DNA of 64,000 bases from Microvirga soli (GTDB lineage: Bacteria; Pseudomonadota; Alphaproteobacteria; Rhizobiales; Beijerinckiaceae), in NCBI RefSeq assembly GCF_016734765.1, contig NZ_JAERQE010000002.1, positions 347,723 through 411,722 on the forward strand, written 5' to 3'. Positions 1 through 8,539 of the stretch are shown one piece after another; the first letter of the stretch is position 1; each line of letters begins with the position of its first letter. Made by a program: the position numbers and the translations under genes. A model generated the notes under the pieces. The model saw nothing but the letters and a program-made list of their open reading frames with translations. It made no database searches and was not told the origin of the DNA.

Positions 1-25
1 TCGAGCAGGTTTTGAAAGCTGAATC

Positions 26-1249
26 ATGATGTCGAAGTCGGATAAGCAGGAAATCGTCATCGTCAGGAGAGGCGGTGACGGCGAGGATGTCGTGAAGGGT
101 GGGGCGTGGAAGATCGCTCACGCAGACTTCATGACCGCAATGATGGCCTTTTTTCTTGTCATGTGGCTTATCAGCCTGACGGATGAGGAGACGCGCAGCG
201 GCGTAGCCAACTATTTCAACCCGGTGCAGCTTGCGGAATCGACCCCAAACAAGAAGGGGCTCGACGACCCGCAGAATGTGCCTCCGGATAACGAGACCGA
301 TAATACGAAGGACGGTAAGGAAAAAGGAAGCGGCGAGGGAACAGGTGGGAAGTCCCACCAGTTGCAGAAGCCTCGGTTCAAGGAGGGGGCCCTGTTCCAG
401 GACCCTTATGCTGTGCTCGCCCGAATCGCAGATGAGATCGAGCCAACGCCGCACGATACACTCGGCGCTGACGTCACGCCTGGTGAGAACGACGTGCCTG
501 GGCTGAAGGCCGGCGAGGCTTTCCGCGACCCATTCGATCCGCTCTACTGGCAGGTTGCACCCGTCGAAGAAATGAAGACGGACACCCCGCTGAAGCCAGG
601 CACGGCACCGTCCGCGCCATCCAAAGCCATTATGGATGCAATCGCGTCCTTAAGCGAAAAGCCACAGACAGGTCACAAAACGCAACAGCAGGAACCTGCA
701 GGGAATGTGTCATCCTCTGAGGGACGGGTTGCGCCTCCAGTTGCCCCTGGATCATCCGCAGAACAGAATGCGGCGGAGATAAATGCCGCCGATCAGAAGG
801 CGGCAGAGCTGAAGCGGGAAATCCTCAAGGCCGTTCAGCCGACGAAGGAAGTCACACCTCAACCGCATATTGAGGTCCGCCGGACAGGTGCAGGGACTCT
901 GATCAGCCTCACGGATGATTTCGACTTTACGATGTTCGCGCTTGGCTCCGCAGAACCGCATGCCAAGGTCGTACGCGCCATGGCCGAGATCGCCAAGATC
1001 CTGCAGGCGCGTCCGGGGAAGATCGTGATCCGTGGTCACACTGACGCACGACCCTTCAAATCGGCCAATTACGACAACTGGCGTCTGTCCCATGCCAGAG
1101 CCCAGATGGCCTTGTACATGCTCGTCCGGGGAGGCTTGGATGAGAAGAGGATCGTTCGTGTCGAGGGATATGCGGACCGGGAGCCGAAGATCCCGTCCGA
1201 TCCAAATGCCGACCAGAACCGCCGGGTCGAGATTCTTCTGCAGGAGTGA
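26..1249 (+). CDS. motB: Flagellar motor stator protein MotB
   Basis: MotB is the peptidoglycan-anchored half of the proton-driven flagellar stator and pairs with MotA, which is encoded at 9456-10337. The 407-residue protein has a short cytoplasmic N-terminus, one membrane helix at about residues 35-52, and the conserved proton-carrying Asp34 in the HADFMTAMMAFF stretch. A long, poorly conserved Pro/Gly/Glu-rich linker follows, as in rhizobial MotB. The C-terminal OmpA-type peptidoglycan-binding domain, about residues 320-405, contains GHTDARPF and NRRVEILL. Two ATG codons (26 and 29) are possible starts, and neither has a strong Shine-Dalgarno sequence in the 25 bases visible. The stop overlaps the next gene (TGATG), so the two are translationally coupled. 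Confidence 0.95.
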   Translation: MMSKSDKQEIVIVRRGGDGEDVVKGGAWKIAHADFMTAMMAFFLVMWLISLTDEETRSGVANYFNPVQLAESTPNKKGLDDPQNVPPDNETDNTKDGKEKGSGEGTGGKSHQLQKPRFKEGALFQDPYAVLARIADEIEPTPHDTLGADVTPGENDVPGLKAGEAFRDPFDPLYWQVAPVEEMKTDTPLKPGTAPSAPSKAIMDAIASLSEKPQTGHKTQQQEPAGNVSSSEGRVAPPVAPGSSAEQNAAEINAADQKAAELKREILKAVQPTKEVTPQPHIEVRRTGAGTLISLTDDFDFTMFALGSAEPHAKVVRAMAEIAKILQARPGKIVIRGHTDARPFKSANYDNWRLSHARAQMALYMLVRGGLDEKRIVRVEGYADREPKIPSDPNADQNRRVEILLQE

Positions 1250-2541
1250 TGACGGTGAAATTGCGCCTGCTCTCTGCTCTCGGAATGTTTCTGCTGTTCG
1301 TTGCGCATGGCTCTGCGAACGAGAGCGGCCGCCCTGCCGAGACCGCGCCGGAATCTAAGTCTGAGGATGAGGCCCGGCCCTTGGCAGTTCCCAGTCCTCT
1401 GCAGATGGTGCGTACCCTGCACCTGATGCAGGATCAGATCGCGATAGGCTCGACGGAGGCTCATATCGGGCAACGGGGCCTGCTGGGTGTTTTGGACATC
1501 CGGTTTATGGAACTGGCGCCGGAGGTCTGGCAGAACGGCAAGAACGTTCATGCGGCCGTGTTGTTCGTTCTGAGCGGCGGCAATCCTGGTCTTTTGCGGA
1601 AGCTTCTGGAAATGGGATCTTCCGTGGTCACCGAGAATGAAAGGCCTCTCGTCGAAGGAGCTCTCGCCTATGTCGAGGGGCGAGAAGAGGCCGCCTACAA
1701 CGCCCTCGTGTCCCTGGATCCGCGAACCTTTCCACCGACCATGAGCGCGCAGCTGGCGCTTGTCCAGTCGGCACTCGTTGTACGGAAAGATCCTGCAAAG
1801 TCCGATGAGCTGCTCGACTTCGTACGGCTCCAAGCTCCTGGTACGCTTTTCGAAGAAGCCGCGCTACGGCGGCAGGTTTTTGTTGCAAGCCAGACGGGCC
1901 ACATCGAAAAGTTTCAATCCCTCGCAACAGATTACCTCAGGCGCTTCCGGCACTCGGTCTATGCCGGCAATTTCCGGCAGCGTCTGGCATCGGCCTCGCC
2001 GCGCATCGACTTCGGTCAGAACAAATCCCGCTTCGATGGCTTTGTCGCGATGATGCAGGAACTGGAACCCGAGGCAAGGCGCGACCTATACCTTCTTGCC
2101 GCCCGCGCATCCGTCGAACAGGGATTTACCAAATCCGCTCGCCTGCTGGCCGACAAAGCCAAGGAACTGGTAGAGGGCGACGCTGTCAGTGCCGCACGCG
2201 CAAGGCTTTATCGTGCAGCCTCCATGATCACCTCACCGGAGAGTATCAAAGCTGCGACCGAAGAGCTCCGCCAGCTCGATCGGTCAGCTCTTCCCCCTAG
2301 TGACGTGTCCTTGCTGGATTCGGCCATTGCAATGGCCAGTCACATCCAGACGATGCCAGGCGCACCCGCTGCTCAGGTTGAAAAGGCGATGCCCTTGCCT
2401 ACCAAGGCAGCCGCCGAGAAGACGGCAGACCTGAACATTCAAGCGCAAGGGCTGGAACAGCTTCAGGCCTTATCCAAAGCCCGTGACGCCTTGAGCCGCG
2501 TCGACACGTTAATCAAGAACCAGGCTTCCGTAAGTCAATGA
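1249..2541 (+). CDS. motC: Periplasmic motility protein MotC
   Basis: MotC is a periplasmic motility protein known from rhizobia; it interacts with the periplasmic part of MotB and is needed for rotation. The 430-residue product starts with a signal peptide (hydrophobic LLSALGMFLLFVA, then small residues). The LQMVRTLHLMQDQIAIG segment matches the conserved MotC N-terminus, and the rest is predicted helical and repeat-like. The ATG at 1249 overlaps the motB stop and lies just after AGGAG; a GTG one codon earlier is also possible. Position between motB and fliK is the order seen in Sinorhizobium motBCD, which supports the name more than any single motif does. Confidence 0.88.
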   Translation: MTVKLRLLSALGMFLLFVAHGSANESGRPAETAPESKSEDEARPLAVPSPLQMVRTLHLMQDQIAIGSTEAHIGQRGLLGVLDIRFMELAPEVWQNGKNVHAAVLFVLSGGNPGLLRKLLEMGSSVVTENERPLVEGALAYVEGREEAAYNALVSLDPRTFPPTMSAQLALVQSALVVRKDPAKSDELLDFVRLQAPGTLFEEAALRRQVFVASQTGHIEKFQSLATDYLRRFRHSVYAGNFRQRLASASPRIDFGQNKSRFDGFVAMMQELEPEARRDLYLLAARASVEQGFTKSARLLADKAKELVEGDAVSAARARLYRAASMITSPESIKAATEELRQLDRSALPPSDVSLLDSAIAMASHIQTMPGAPAAQVEKAMPLPTKAAAEKTADLNIQAQGLEQLQALSKARDALSRVDTLIKNQASVSQ

Positions 2542-3905
2542 ACCGTCTCGATCTCATGCCTCAGACACCCTCGCGCCCGATTGAATCCAATCAGACGCTG
2601 CGCGGTCCTTCCCCATCCGATGCTCGGCAGGGCGGCAACGGCTCCGGCGAGGGGCTGACAGGGTTCGATACGCTGCTCGAAGGGCTCTCGCGCGAGCAGA
2701 GCCGGGAGAATGTGGCCCTGCTTCAGGATGGCAATCTGTTGAACCTGACCGAGCAGGGGGTGGAATCGACATCAAGCGGTCCGACTGAATTGCAGGCTCT
2801 GCTCTCGGCCACTGTGCCGGACGGATCCTCTGCGGGAACAACCGCCCCTCCTGCAGGAAGCCAGGTCTACTCCGCTCTTGAGAGCCTTCTACCCCGCATT
2901 CTGTCCCAGACCGGTGCCAGCGGCCAGGCCGAACCCGAAATGCACAGAGGTGCTTCTTCGATGCTGCCGTCGCTGACCTCGGACGCAACGGCTGACAGTA
3001 TCTTGAGCTCTGCCATCGGGCCGAAGCTGTCAGTTTCCGTTCAGAACCAGGAAACCCATTTTCGACCTGTCGTCGAGGGTTTCGACGCAGCACTTCAGGA
3101 GACGACATCTGCAGAGTCGACCGAGCTTTCGACCGAAGCTCTTTCAAACGATCTTGGCGTCAAGAAATCCATGGAGGCCGCAACGAAGCAGCCTTCTATC
3201 AATCCGCAGCATCGATCAGGCGATGAGCCGGTGATCCATGATGCCGAGCCGGCCAGCCTTCGTCAGAGAGACGAGGAGATAAACCTCGACAGGGTCTCTC
3301 TCGGGCGCATGGCTGATCGGGCTGAAGTGCAGAAACAAACTGCACCAGGGCTCCAGAAGGCCGATGGCGGTTCGCTACCAGCCGGAACGCTCCACCAGAT
3401 GGCCCGAGCGATCCTGGACGATGTGTCTGAGGTGTCTGACCTCCAGCAGCCGTCTTTTCAGGGTGATGGAGTGCACCGCGTTGCCGTGGCCCGCGCCTCA
3501 GGAGGCGTTCTCAGGGTTCTCAGCCTTCAACTCAACCCGGTGGAGTTGGGGCTTGTGACAATCAAGATGCGCCTATCCGGCGATAGCTTAGAGATGGAAC
3601 TGCAGGTGGAGAAACAGGAAACGGCTGAACTCCTCAGAAATGATGCCGAGAAACTCTCCGGCCTGCTGAGAACCTCCGGTTACCGGCCAGACGTGATCAA
3701 TATTCAGACTGCTGAACCAACCACCCATGACCGCAATTCATTCCAGCGACCGCATTCGGGGGCGCAAGACCAAAGCTTCCAAGGCAATGCAGGCGGCCAG
3801 AACCACTCCTCTAAACATCATGGGCGGAACGAGGCGGAAATACGCATTGAGCCGAAGCAGAATCGGGCTGACGGCAGCGGCAGCTCTGGTGGGGTTTACC
3901 TCTAG
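2538..3905 (+). CDS. fliK: Flagellar hook-length control protein FliK (rhizobial MotD)
   Basis: FliK measures hook length and switches export specificity of the flagellar type III apparatus. The first 300 or so residues are low-complexity, rich in Ser, Gln and Glu, with no fold visible. The C-terminal Flg_hook-type domain, about residues 320-400, carries the recognisable LSLQLNPVELGLVTIKMRLSGDSLEMELQ pattern (quoted here only as a family pattern, spanning about 3505-3605), followed by conserved ETAELLRNDAEKLSGLL. The start overlaps the motC stop as ATGA. This gene was first called motD in rhizobia. The 3' end overlaps the following lytic transglycosylase gene by 59-86 bases, depending on which start of that gene is used. 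Confidence 0.88.
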   Translation: MNRLDLMPQTPSRPIESNQTLRGPSPSDARQGGNGSGEGLTGFDTLLEGLSREQSRENVALLQDGNLLNLTEQGVESTSSGPTELQALLSATVPDGSSAGTTAPPAGSQVYSALESLLPRILSQTGASGQAEPEMHRGASSMLPSLTSDATADSILSSAIGPKLSVSVQNQETHFRPVVEGFDAALQETTSAESTELSTEALSNDLGVKKSMEAATKQPSINPQHRSGDEPVIHDAEPASLRQRDEEINLDRVSLGRMADRAEVQKQTAPGLQKADGGSLPAGTLHQMARAILDDVSEVSDLQQPSFQGDGVHRVAVARASGGVLRVLSLQLNPVELGLVTIKMRLSGDSLEMELQVEKQETAELLRNDAEKLSGLLRTSGYRPDVINIQTAEPTTHDRNSFQRPHSGAQDQSFQGNAGGQNHSSKHHGRNEAEIRIEPKQNRADGSGSSGGVYL

Positions 3906-4473
3906 CGCTATTCAGGTGACACCCGCTGTCGCTCAGCCTCAAGCAGGGCTTTGCGAGCGGGAAATGATGCGCGCTTCCGCTTTGTATGGTGTTCCGCTGG
4001 GAATGCTCTACTCCGTGGGCCTCACTGAGACAGGAAAGCGAGGCAGCCTGCAGCCCTATGCCATGAACGTTGAAGGCAAAGCGGTCTTCTCCAACAGTGC
4101 GACTGAGGCGATCCAAAAGTTCGAGCAGGCGAGCCGATCCGGAGCCAAGCTGGTCGATATGGGGTGCATGCAGATCAACCATCACTTTCATCGCGAAAAG
4201 TTCCCCTCCCTAGAGAGCATGCTGAACCCGCGCATGAACGTGGAATATGCCGCCCGCTTTCTCAAGGAACTGAAGGCGCGCCATGAGACGTGGACCATGG
4301 CGGTTGCGCGTTATCATGCCGGGCCCAACAACGATCCGGCCCAGAAGCGATATGTCTGTCGCGTCATTGCCAACATGGTCGCAACGGGATTCGGTGCCTG
4401 GACCCCTGGCGCGCGATCGTTCTGCGCAGATGCTCCGGGTCTCAATCCCGGGCAGACCGCTTCGGCAGACTAG
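3820..4473 (+). CDS. Exported lytic transglycosylase (SLT domain)
   Basis: The product looks like a soluble lytic transglycosylase that would open the peptidoglycan locally, probably for the flagellar rod. A signal peptide (ALVGF core, cut near AVAQ/PQAG) precedes an SLT domain. The domain has the catalytic Glu in SVGLTETGKRG, then VDMGCMQINHHFH and AVARYHAGPNND, all typical of the family. The reading frame stays open to 3727, deep inside fliK. The true start is probably the ATG at 3820 or the TTG at 3847, because the signal peptide begins cleanly after residue ALSRSR; GAGG precedes the TTG. Location directly after motB-motC-fliK matches rhizobial gene order. The exact start is uncertain. Confidence 0.85.
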   Translation: MGGTRRKYALSRSRIGLTAAAALVGFTSSAIQVTPAVAQPQAGLCEREMMRASALYGVPLGMLYSVGLTETGKRGSLQPYAMNVEGKAVFSNSATEAIQKFEQASRSGAKLVDMGCMQINHHFHREKFPSLESMLNPRMNVEYAARFLKELKARHETWTMAVARYHAGPNNDPAQKRYVCRVIANMVATGFGAWTPGARSFCADAPGLNPGQTASAD

Positions 4474-4515
4474 AATAGTTCCGCAGAGTTTATATTCCCG
4501 GCGAGACGTGTAATC

Positions 4516-5241
4516 TTAACGTGTCATCATCACTTCAGTCTTGGAGCCGCTCAACGTGCCTGAGAGAGCCGCCTCGGCACCTGACAAACGGGCGATAATC
4601 TGCCCGCGCGAGAACAGGATGACCTCATTGTCACGGATGCTCCATGCATTGACCGTCCTCAGGGCGTCGCTGGAACAGCTCTGAGTCGAAGCTTTATACA
4701 GATCAAGGGATGGGACACTCGAGAGTTGGATGCGGCATGAGAGGGATCCGACGCTGGCCTTCCACGTGCCGGCATAGGAAGATGGGCGTTGAGGTGGCGT
4801 GAAGACACCTGGAGCACTGGCCTGGACATCAGCGCTGGTCTCGCGTTGCCCAGGGGCAGGATACTGGGAACCGGGCGCGGGGGGAGGTTCCTGGCCTGGG
4901 CCTGCACCAATCGCGGGCCGACCTGGAAGTAGCATAGGCGGCTCCGGCTCCATATGGGCAGCATAGCCTTTCCGGACAGGGTGCAAAGGCGCCTCTACGA
5001 CATGGATTGGGTCATTGACCTGCTGAACGACAACTTCGCCCATGGAGGGAACGGGCGGCATACCCCAAGGAGCGGAATATGCAGGATAGCCCCTCGGCGT
5101 GGAAGCGTGCCCCCATGGGCCTTGGCGATAAGGACCGTCCGTCGGGTTGCACGCCGAGACCGTGCCCGCAACCAAGAATAATGCAACTGTGGAGACTGCT
5201 TTACGAGTCATAAGGGAAAGCCGCCAGCGCTCAGCCATCAA
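4516..5241 (-). CDS. Lipoprotein with AprI/Inh-type protease-inhibitor domain
   Basis: This is a probable lipoprotein: the signal sequence ends in VAGTVSAC, a good lipobox. A Pro/Gly-rich, probably unstructured stretch of about 110 residues leads to a C-terminal domain of about 90 residues beginning AGTWKASVGSLSCRIQLSS. That domain has two cysteines, a central Trp and ARLSG, and it resembles the AprI/Inh family of periplasmic metalloprotease inhibitors. The start at 5241 overlaps the upstream stop as ATGA; an ATG ten codons further in (5211) gives a shorter signal peptide and may be the real start. It is the last gene of the motA-fliM-fliN-fliG-flhB operon. Its role in motility is unknown. 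Confidence 0.7.
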   Translation of the reverse strand: MMAERWRLSLMTRKAVSTVALFLVAGTVSACNPTDGPYRQGPWGHASTPRGYPAYSAPWGMPPVPSMGEVVVQQVNDPIHVVEAPLHPVRKGYAAHMEPEPPMLLPGRPAIGAGPGQEPPPAPGSQYPAPGQRETSADVQASAPGVFTPPQRPSSYAGTWKASVGSLSCRIQLSSVPSLDLYKASTQSCSSDALRTVNAWSIRDNEVILFSRGQIIARLSGAEAALSGTLSGSKTEVMMTR

Positions 5242-5741
5242 TGCCGAACAGCGTTGGCAAGGCAGTAGGAGGGTTGGAAGCGCGGAGGCAGAGGCCGCAA
5301 GCGTGCGGAGGAGACGATGCGCGCGAAGGAGGATAGATTGAATTCGGACCGCTTGAAGGTTGGGTCGAGCAGAACCCTGCTGATCTTCACACCGATGTAG
5401 TAGTCGCCGAAGATGATCTGGAAGAAGACGGTCACCGAATCGTGCACGAACTCCATATCGAGAACGACACAGGATTGATCGCCCCGGACTGTTCTAACAT
5501 GGGCGACATGGCCGTACGACAGCGTCTCGCCCTTGAAGAACAGTTCCGCCGATGAGGTCAGCATCTCATCCATGTTTCCGTGCAGCTGGTTGTCCGCATA
5601 GAACCTGATGATCTCTGAATCCGCGAGGCAGAAATCCGCAATGACATCCTTGATATTGCATGCGAGGACCTCCTCGAAAGCCTGAATATCCAGATGCTCG
5701 ATTGACGAGGCCACCACGTCCACGGTGCGAAGGCTTCTCAT
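5238..5741 (-). CDS. Uncharacterised cytoplasmic protein in flagellar operon
   Basis: I do not recognise this 167-residue protein. It has no signal peptide and no membrane helix. It alternates acidic helical segments with beta-like segments (CVVLDMEFVHDSVTVFFQIIFGDYYIGVKI). It is certainly translated: its ATG overlaps the flhB stop (ATGA) and its own stop overlaps the lipoprotein start (ATGA), so it is locked into the motA-to-flhB operon. Its codon use resembles the neighbours. By context it could act in flagellar assembly or control, but nothing in the sequence shows this. Confidence 0.7.
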   Translation of the reverse strand: MRSLRTVDVVASSIEHLDIQAFEEVLACNIKDVIADFCLADSEIIRFYADNQLHGNMDEMLTSSAELFFKGETLSYGHVAHVRTVRGDQSCVVLDMEFVHDSVTVFFQIIFGDYYIGVKISRVLLDPTFKRSEFNLSSFARIVSSARLRPLPPRFQPSYCLANAVRH

Positions 5742-6802
5742 TTCGACCTCGTGAGAATGTAGAACAGGATCTGTGCGACGGCTTTGTAGAAGTCAGGAGG
5801 AATCATGCGATCCACCTCAACATGATTGTACATGGATCTTGCCAGAGGCTTGTCTTCGATAACGGGAACGCCGCTCTTCTCGGCGATCTCGCGAATCTTG
5901 AGCGCGATAAGGTCCTGCCCCTTGGCAACGACGATCGGTGCGCTTGCCTCGCTGCGCTCGTAGCGCAAGGCAATTGCGTAGTGTGTTGGATTTGCGATGA
6001 CGAAGGTGGCTTTCGGCACGGCCGCCAACATCCGCTTACGGCTTCGATCCTGAGCCAGGGAGCGCATGCGCGCCTTGACCATGGGATCACCTTCCATCTG
6101 CTTGTATTCCTCCTTCACCTCCTGCTTGGTCATCTTCAGGTCACTGTGCCACTTGAATCGGGCCCAGAGCAGGTCGGCGGCGACGAGGACGATTGTGGCG
6201 ATCGCGATGGCGGAGACGAGACGCATCGCCATGGTCAACATCAGCTCCGGAAGAAGGGACGGATCACTGAACATGGCATTCAAGACCTTATGTTGCTCCG
6301 ATCTCAGGAGCAGGATGCTGACTATTGTCATCGTTCCGAACTTGAACAACGACTTCAAGAATTCGACGAGGCCCTGCCGGCCGAAGATGCGCTTCCATCC
6401 GCCGACGGGGGAGATCCTGTTCCATTGCGGCCTGATCCTCTTCGACACCATGGACGGAACGTTCTGAAGGATGGAAGCCGAGAGGCTGCAGGCGGCCAGG
6501 ATGACGATAACCGGAAGTAGGCATTGTCCCACCTCGATGGCAACAGCCTGAATCAGGTTTGCCGCGTCGGCACCCGTATCAAGGCGAAAATCCTGCGGCC
6601 GGTTGATGAAGAGCGACAGTTTCTCCGTCAGGGTTACAGTATTGCTTCGGACCGCAAAGGTCAGTCCGATGAGAATGCCCAGGATCGAGGCAAACAGAGG
6701 CGCCTCCCTGGAGAAAGGAACGTTTCCCTTCTCCAGGGCATCGCGGACCTTCTTGTCGGAAGGTGCTTCTGTTTTACTGTCCTTGTCATCCGTATCAGAC
6801 AT
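5738..6802 (-). CDS. flhB: Flagellar type III export protein FlhB
   Basis: FlhB is the inner-membrane component that switches export specificity from rod/hook to filament subunits. The 354-residue product has the usual four membrane segments in its first 210 or so residues. A cytoplasmic domain follows with the self-cleavage motif NPTH in VIANPTHYAIALRYER, then PLARSMYN and the VAQIL C-terminal pattern. Length is normal. It lies 17 bases after fliG and is coupled by ATGA overlap to the downstream unknown gene. The N-terminal SDKKVRDALEKGNVPFSREAP segment is the conserved cytoplasmic leader of the family. Confidence 0.95.
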   Translation of the reverse strand: MSDTDDKDSKTEAPSDKKVRDALEKGNVPFSREAPLFASILGILIGLTFAVRSNTVTLTEKLSLFINRPQDFRLDTGADAANLIQAVAIEVGQCLLPVIVILAACSLSASILQNVPSMVSKRIRPQWNRISPVGGWKRIFGRQGLVEFLKSLFKFGTMTIVSILLLRSEQHKVLNAMFSDPSLLPELMLTMAMRLVSAIAIATIVLVAADLLWARFKWHSDLKMTKQEVKEEYKQMEGDPMVKARMRSLAQDRSRKRMLAAVPKATFVIANPTHYAIALRYERSEASAPIVVAKGQDLIALKIREIAEKSGVPVIEDKPLARSMYNHVEVDRMIPPDFYKAVAQILFYILTRSK

Positions 6803-6819
6803 GTGCTGAAGCCTGCCGG

Positions 6820-7848
6820 TTAGAAGTAGGCTTCATCCTCAGTCTCTGAATTGATGACGATCTCTCCGCGACCGGCCATCTCGAGTGCAAGATCCGTAAT
6901 GGTCCGGCGCGCCTCTGCGATATCGCGATGCGACGAGGGTTCCTTGCTGTTCAGCTCGTGCTCGATCATGCGGCGCACGCGCGATGAGAGAGCCGACAGG
7001 ACAACCTTGCGGAACTCGTCGTTCGTTCCCTTGAGCGCGAGAACGACACGATCCGGGGGTACCTGATCGAACAGCGTCGTACGATCCTTCGGAGTAAGCT
7101 TGACGATATCGTCGAACGTGAAGAGCAGCCCTCTGAGGATTTCCGCCGATTTGGGGCGAACGGTCGAGAGGTTGGTCAGGACATCTTCCATGTGATCGCG
7201 TTCCATCTTGTTGATGATGTCGGCGATCTTGGCGTGGGTGTCAGCACCGGCGTTCTTCGAGAAGTTTGCCATGAAGTCCTCATGGAGCGTCTTCTCGATA
7301 TTCTTCATGGTCTCGTCCACGATCGGCTTCATGCTGAGCATACGGCGCATGAGGTTGTTCCGAAGCGGCTGAGGAAGCTGTGCCATCACCTTCGCGGCGC
7401 AGGAGGGCTTGACCTTGGAGAGGATCAGGGCCGCCGTCTGCGGATGCTCCTTCATCAGGTAGGAAGCGATGGCGCTTTCCGACACCGTCGAGATCCGCTC
7501 CCAGATGCTCCTGTTGGCATTGCCGACCACCTCGCTCATGATGCTGGCGATCTGCTCCGGGCTCAAAATTCCGGTCAGCAGCTTCTCGATGTGGGAGGCG
7601 CCTCCGATGAGGTCCGCTCCGTCCGTGAAGTTGGATGCGAATTCCTCTACCAACTGCTCGATCTGCGTGGGTGAGACGGGGCCCAGTTGCGCGGCCGACT
7701 TGGTGACGAGGCGGATTTCATCTTCGCTGAAATGCTTGAGGACCCTACTGGCAGCAGGTTTCCCCATTGCAAAAAGCAGTGTTGCGACGCGCTCCGGACC
7801 TTTGAGGACCTTAGAGCCATTCGCCTTCATGGGAACTGGTGCGACCAT
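6820..7848 (-). CDS. fliG: Flagellar motor switch protein FliG
   Basis: FliG is the rotor protein that couples the stator to the C ring and sets the direction of rotation. The 342-residue product shows the FliG N-terminal domain (KGPERVATLLFAMGKPAA), the middle domain with the conserved EHPQT motif near residue 133 (KEHPQTAALILSKV), and the charged C-terminal torque helix (SSRVRRMIEHEL). An acidic tail follows. It starts 14 bases after fliN. All key family segments are present, so it should be functional. Confidence 0.95.
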   Translation of the reverse strand: MVAPVPMKANGSKVLKGPERVATLLFAMGKPAASRVLKHFSEDEIRLVTKSAAQLGPVSPTQIEQLVEEFASNFTDGADLIGGASHIEKLLTGILSPEQIASIMSEVVGNANRSIWERISTVSESAIASYLMKEHPQTAALILSKVKPSCAAKVMAQLPQPLRNNLMRRMLSMKPIVDETMKNIEKTLHEDFMANFSKNAGADTHAKIADIINKMERDHMEDVLTNLSTVRPKSAEILRGLLFTFDDIVKLTPKDRTTLFDQVPPDRVVLALKGTNDEFRKVVLSALSSRVRRMIEHELNSKEPSSHRDIAEARRTITDLALEMAGRGEIVINSETEDEAYF

Positions 7849-7862
7849 GCGGAAAAGCCACT

Positions 7863-8216
7863 TCAGCCGTTAAGATCGTTGCTCGGAGGACCCACGATCT
7901 CGGTCAGCGAGATCCCGAAGCGGGAATTGTCATCTTCGACAACCACCACTTCACCGCGGGCGATGATTCTGCCGTTGACCACGACATCGACAGGCTCGCC
8001 GACGCGGTGATCGAGCGGAACGATGGCTCCTCTGCCGAGCTTCATCAGGTTGGCGACAGGCATGGTGGCGGATCCGAGAACCACCTGGATTGTGACCGGA
8101 ATACGCAGGATGGAATCGAGATTCCTGCCGCCGAGCTTGTCGTCCTGCGAGGAGATGGCACTCTCCTGCTGCCAGATGGCCTTGTCGTGAGACTTGCTTT
8201 CGAAGGGATTTGTCAT
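7863..8216 (-). CDS. fliN: Flagellar motor switch protein FliN
   Basis: FliN forms the base of the C ring and helps target export substrates. The 117-residue protein has a short variable N-terminus followed by one SpoA domain, from about residue 33 (DSILRIPVTIQVVLGSATMPVANLMKLGRG). It ends with VDVVVNGRIIARGEVVVVED and FGISLTEIVG, typical of FliN. It follows the small membrane protein by 11 bases and precedes fliG by 14. Length is at the short end of the family range, which is usual for rhizobial FliN. Confidence 0.93.
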   Translation of the reverse strand: MTNPFESKSHDKAIWQQESAISSQDDKLGGRNLDSILRIPVTIQVVLGSATMPVANLMKLGRGAIVPLDHRVGEPVDVVVNGRIIARGEVVVVEDDNSRFGISLTEIVGPPSNDLNG

Positions 8217-8227
8217 GGGAGTGAACC

Positions 8228-8539
8228 TTACGAATTAAGAGAATTGGAGCGTGGCTGCGTTTGCCGGCTGGCCTCTCGCGTGAGCGTCTCCAGCTGCGCC
8301 GCAACCGCTTTGGCCTCCTCGATGCGCGAACCAAGCAGGGCGAGCGTCTCCTTGCCTTCAGCCCCAAAGCTCATGACCGCCGTCTGAGCGCCTTTGAGGG
8401 CATCTCCCGTTCTGTCGAAGATCTGCTGATACTCGGCATGATACCGATCGAGCTTCTTGAGCTTCACGTACATGACCGCAACCATGATGCTGGTCGTGAC
8501 AAGAGCCAGGAAGAGGATGACGTTAGCGAGGGAGGACAT
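8228..8539 (-). CDS. Small single-pass membrane protein between fliM and fliN (DUF6468-like)
   Basis: The 103-residue product has one N-terminal membrane helix (SLANVILFLALVTTSIMVAVMY, about residues 2-23). A cytoplasmic or periplasmic coiled-coil-like helix follows, rich in Ala, Glu and Leu. The ATG at 8539 overlaps the end of fliM by 17 bases, so the gene is translationally tied to fliM; the frame extends further upstream inside fliM, but the hydrophobic start argues for 8539. Alphaproteobacteria often keep a small membrane protein of this layout next to fliM, annotated as DUF6468. I infer membership from layout and position, not from a confident motif. Its function is unknown. Confidence 0.65.
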   Translation of the reverse strand: MSSLANVILFLALVTTSIMVAVMYVKLKKLDRYHAEYQQIFDRTGDALKGAQTAVMSFGAEGKETLALLGSRIEEAKAVAAQLETLTREASRQTQPRSNSLNS

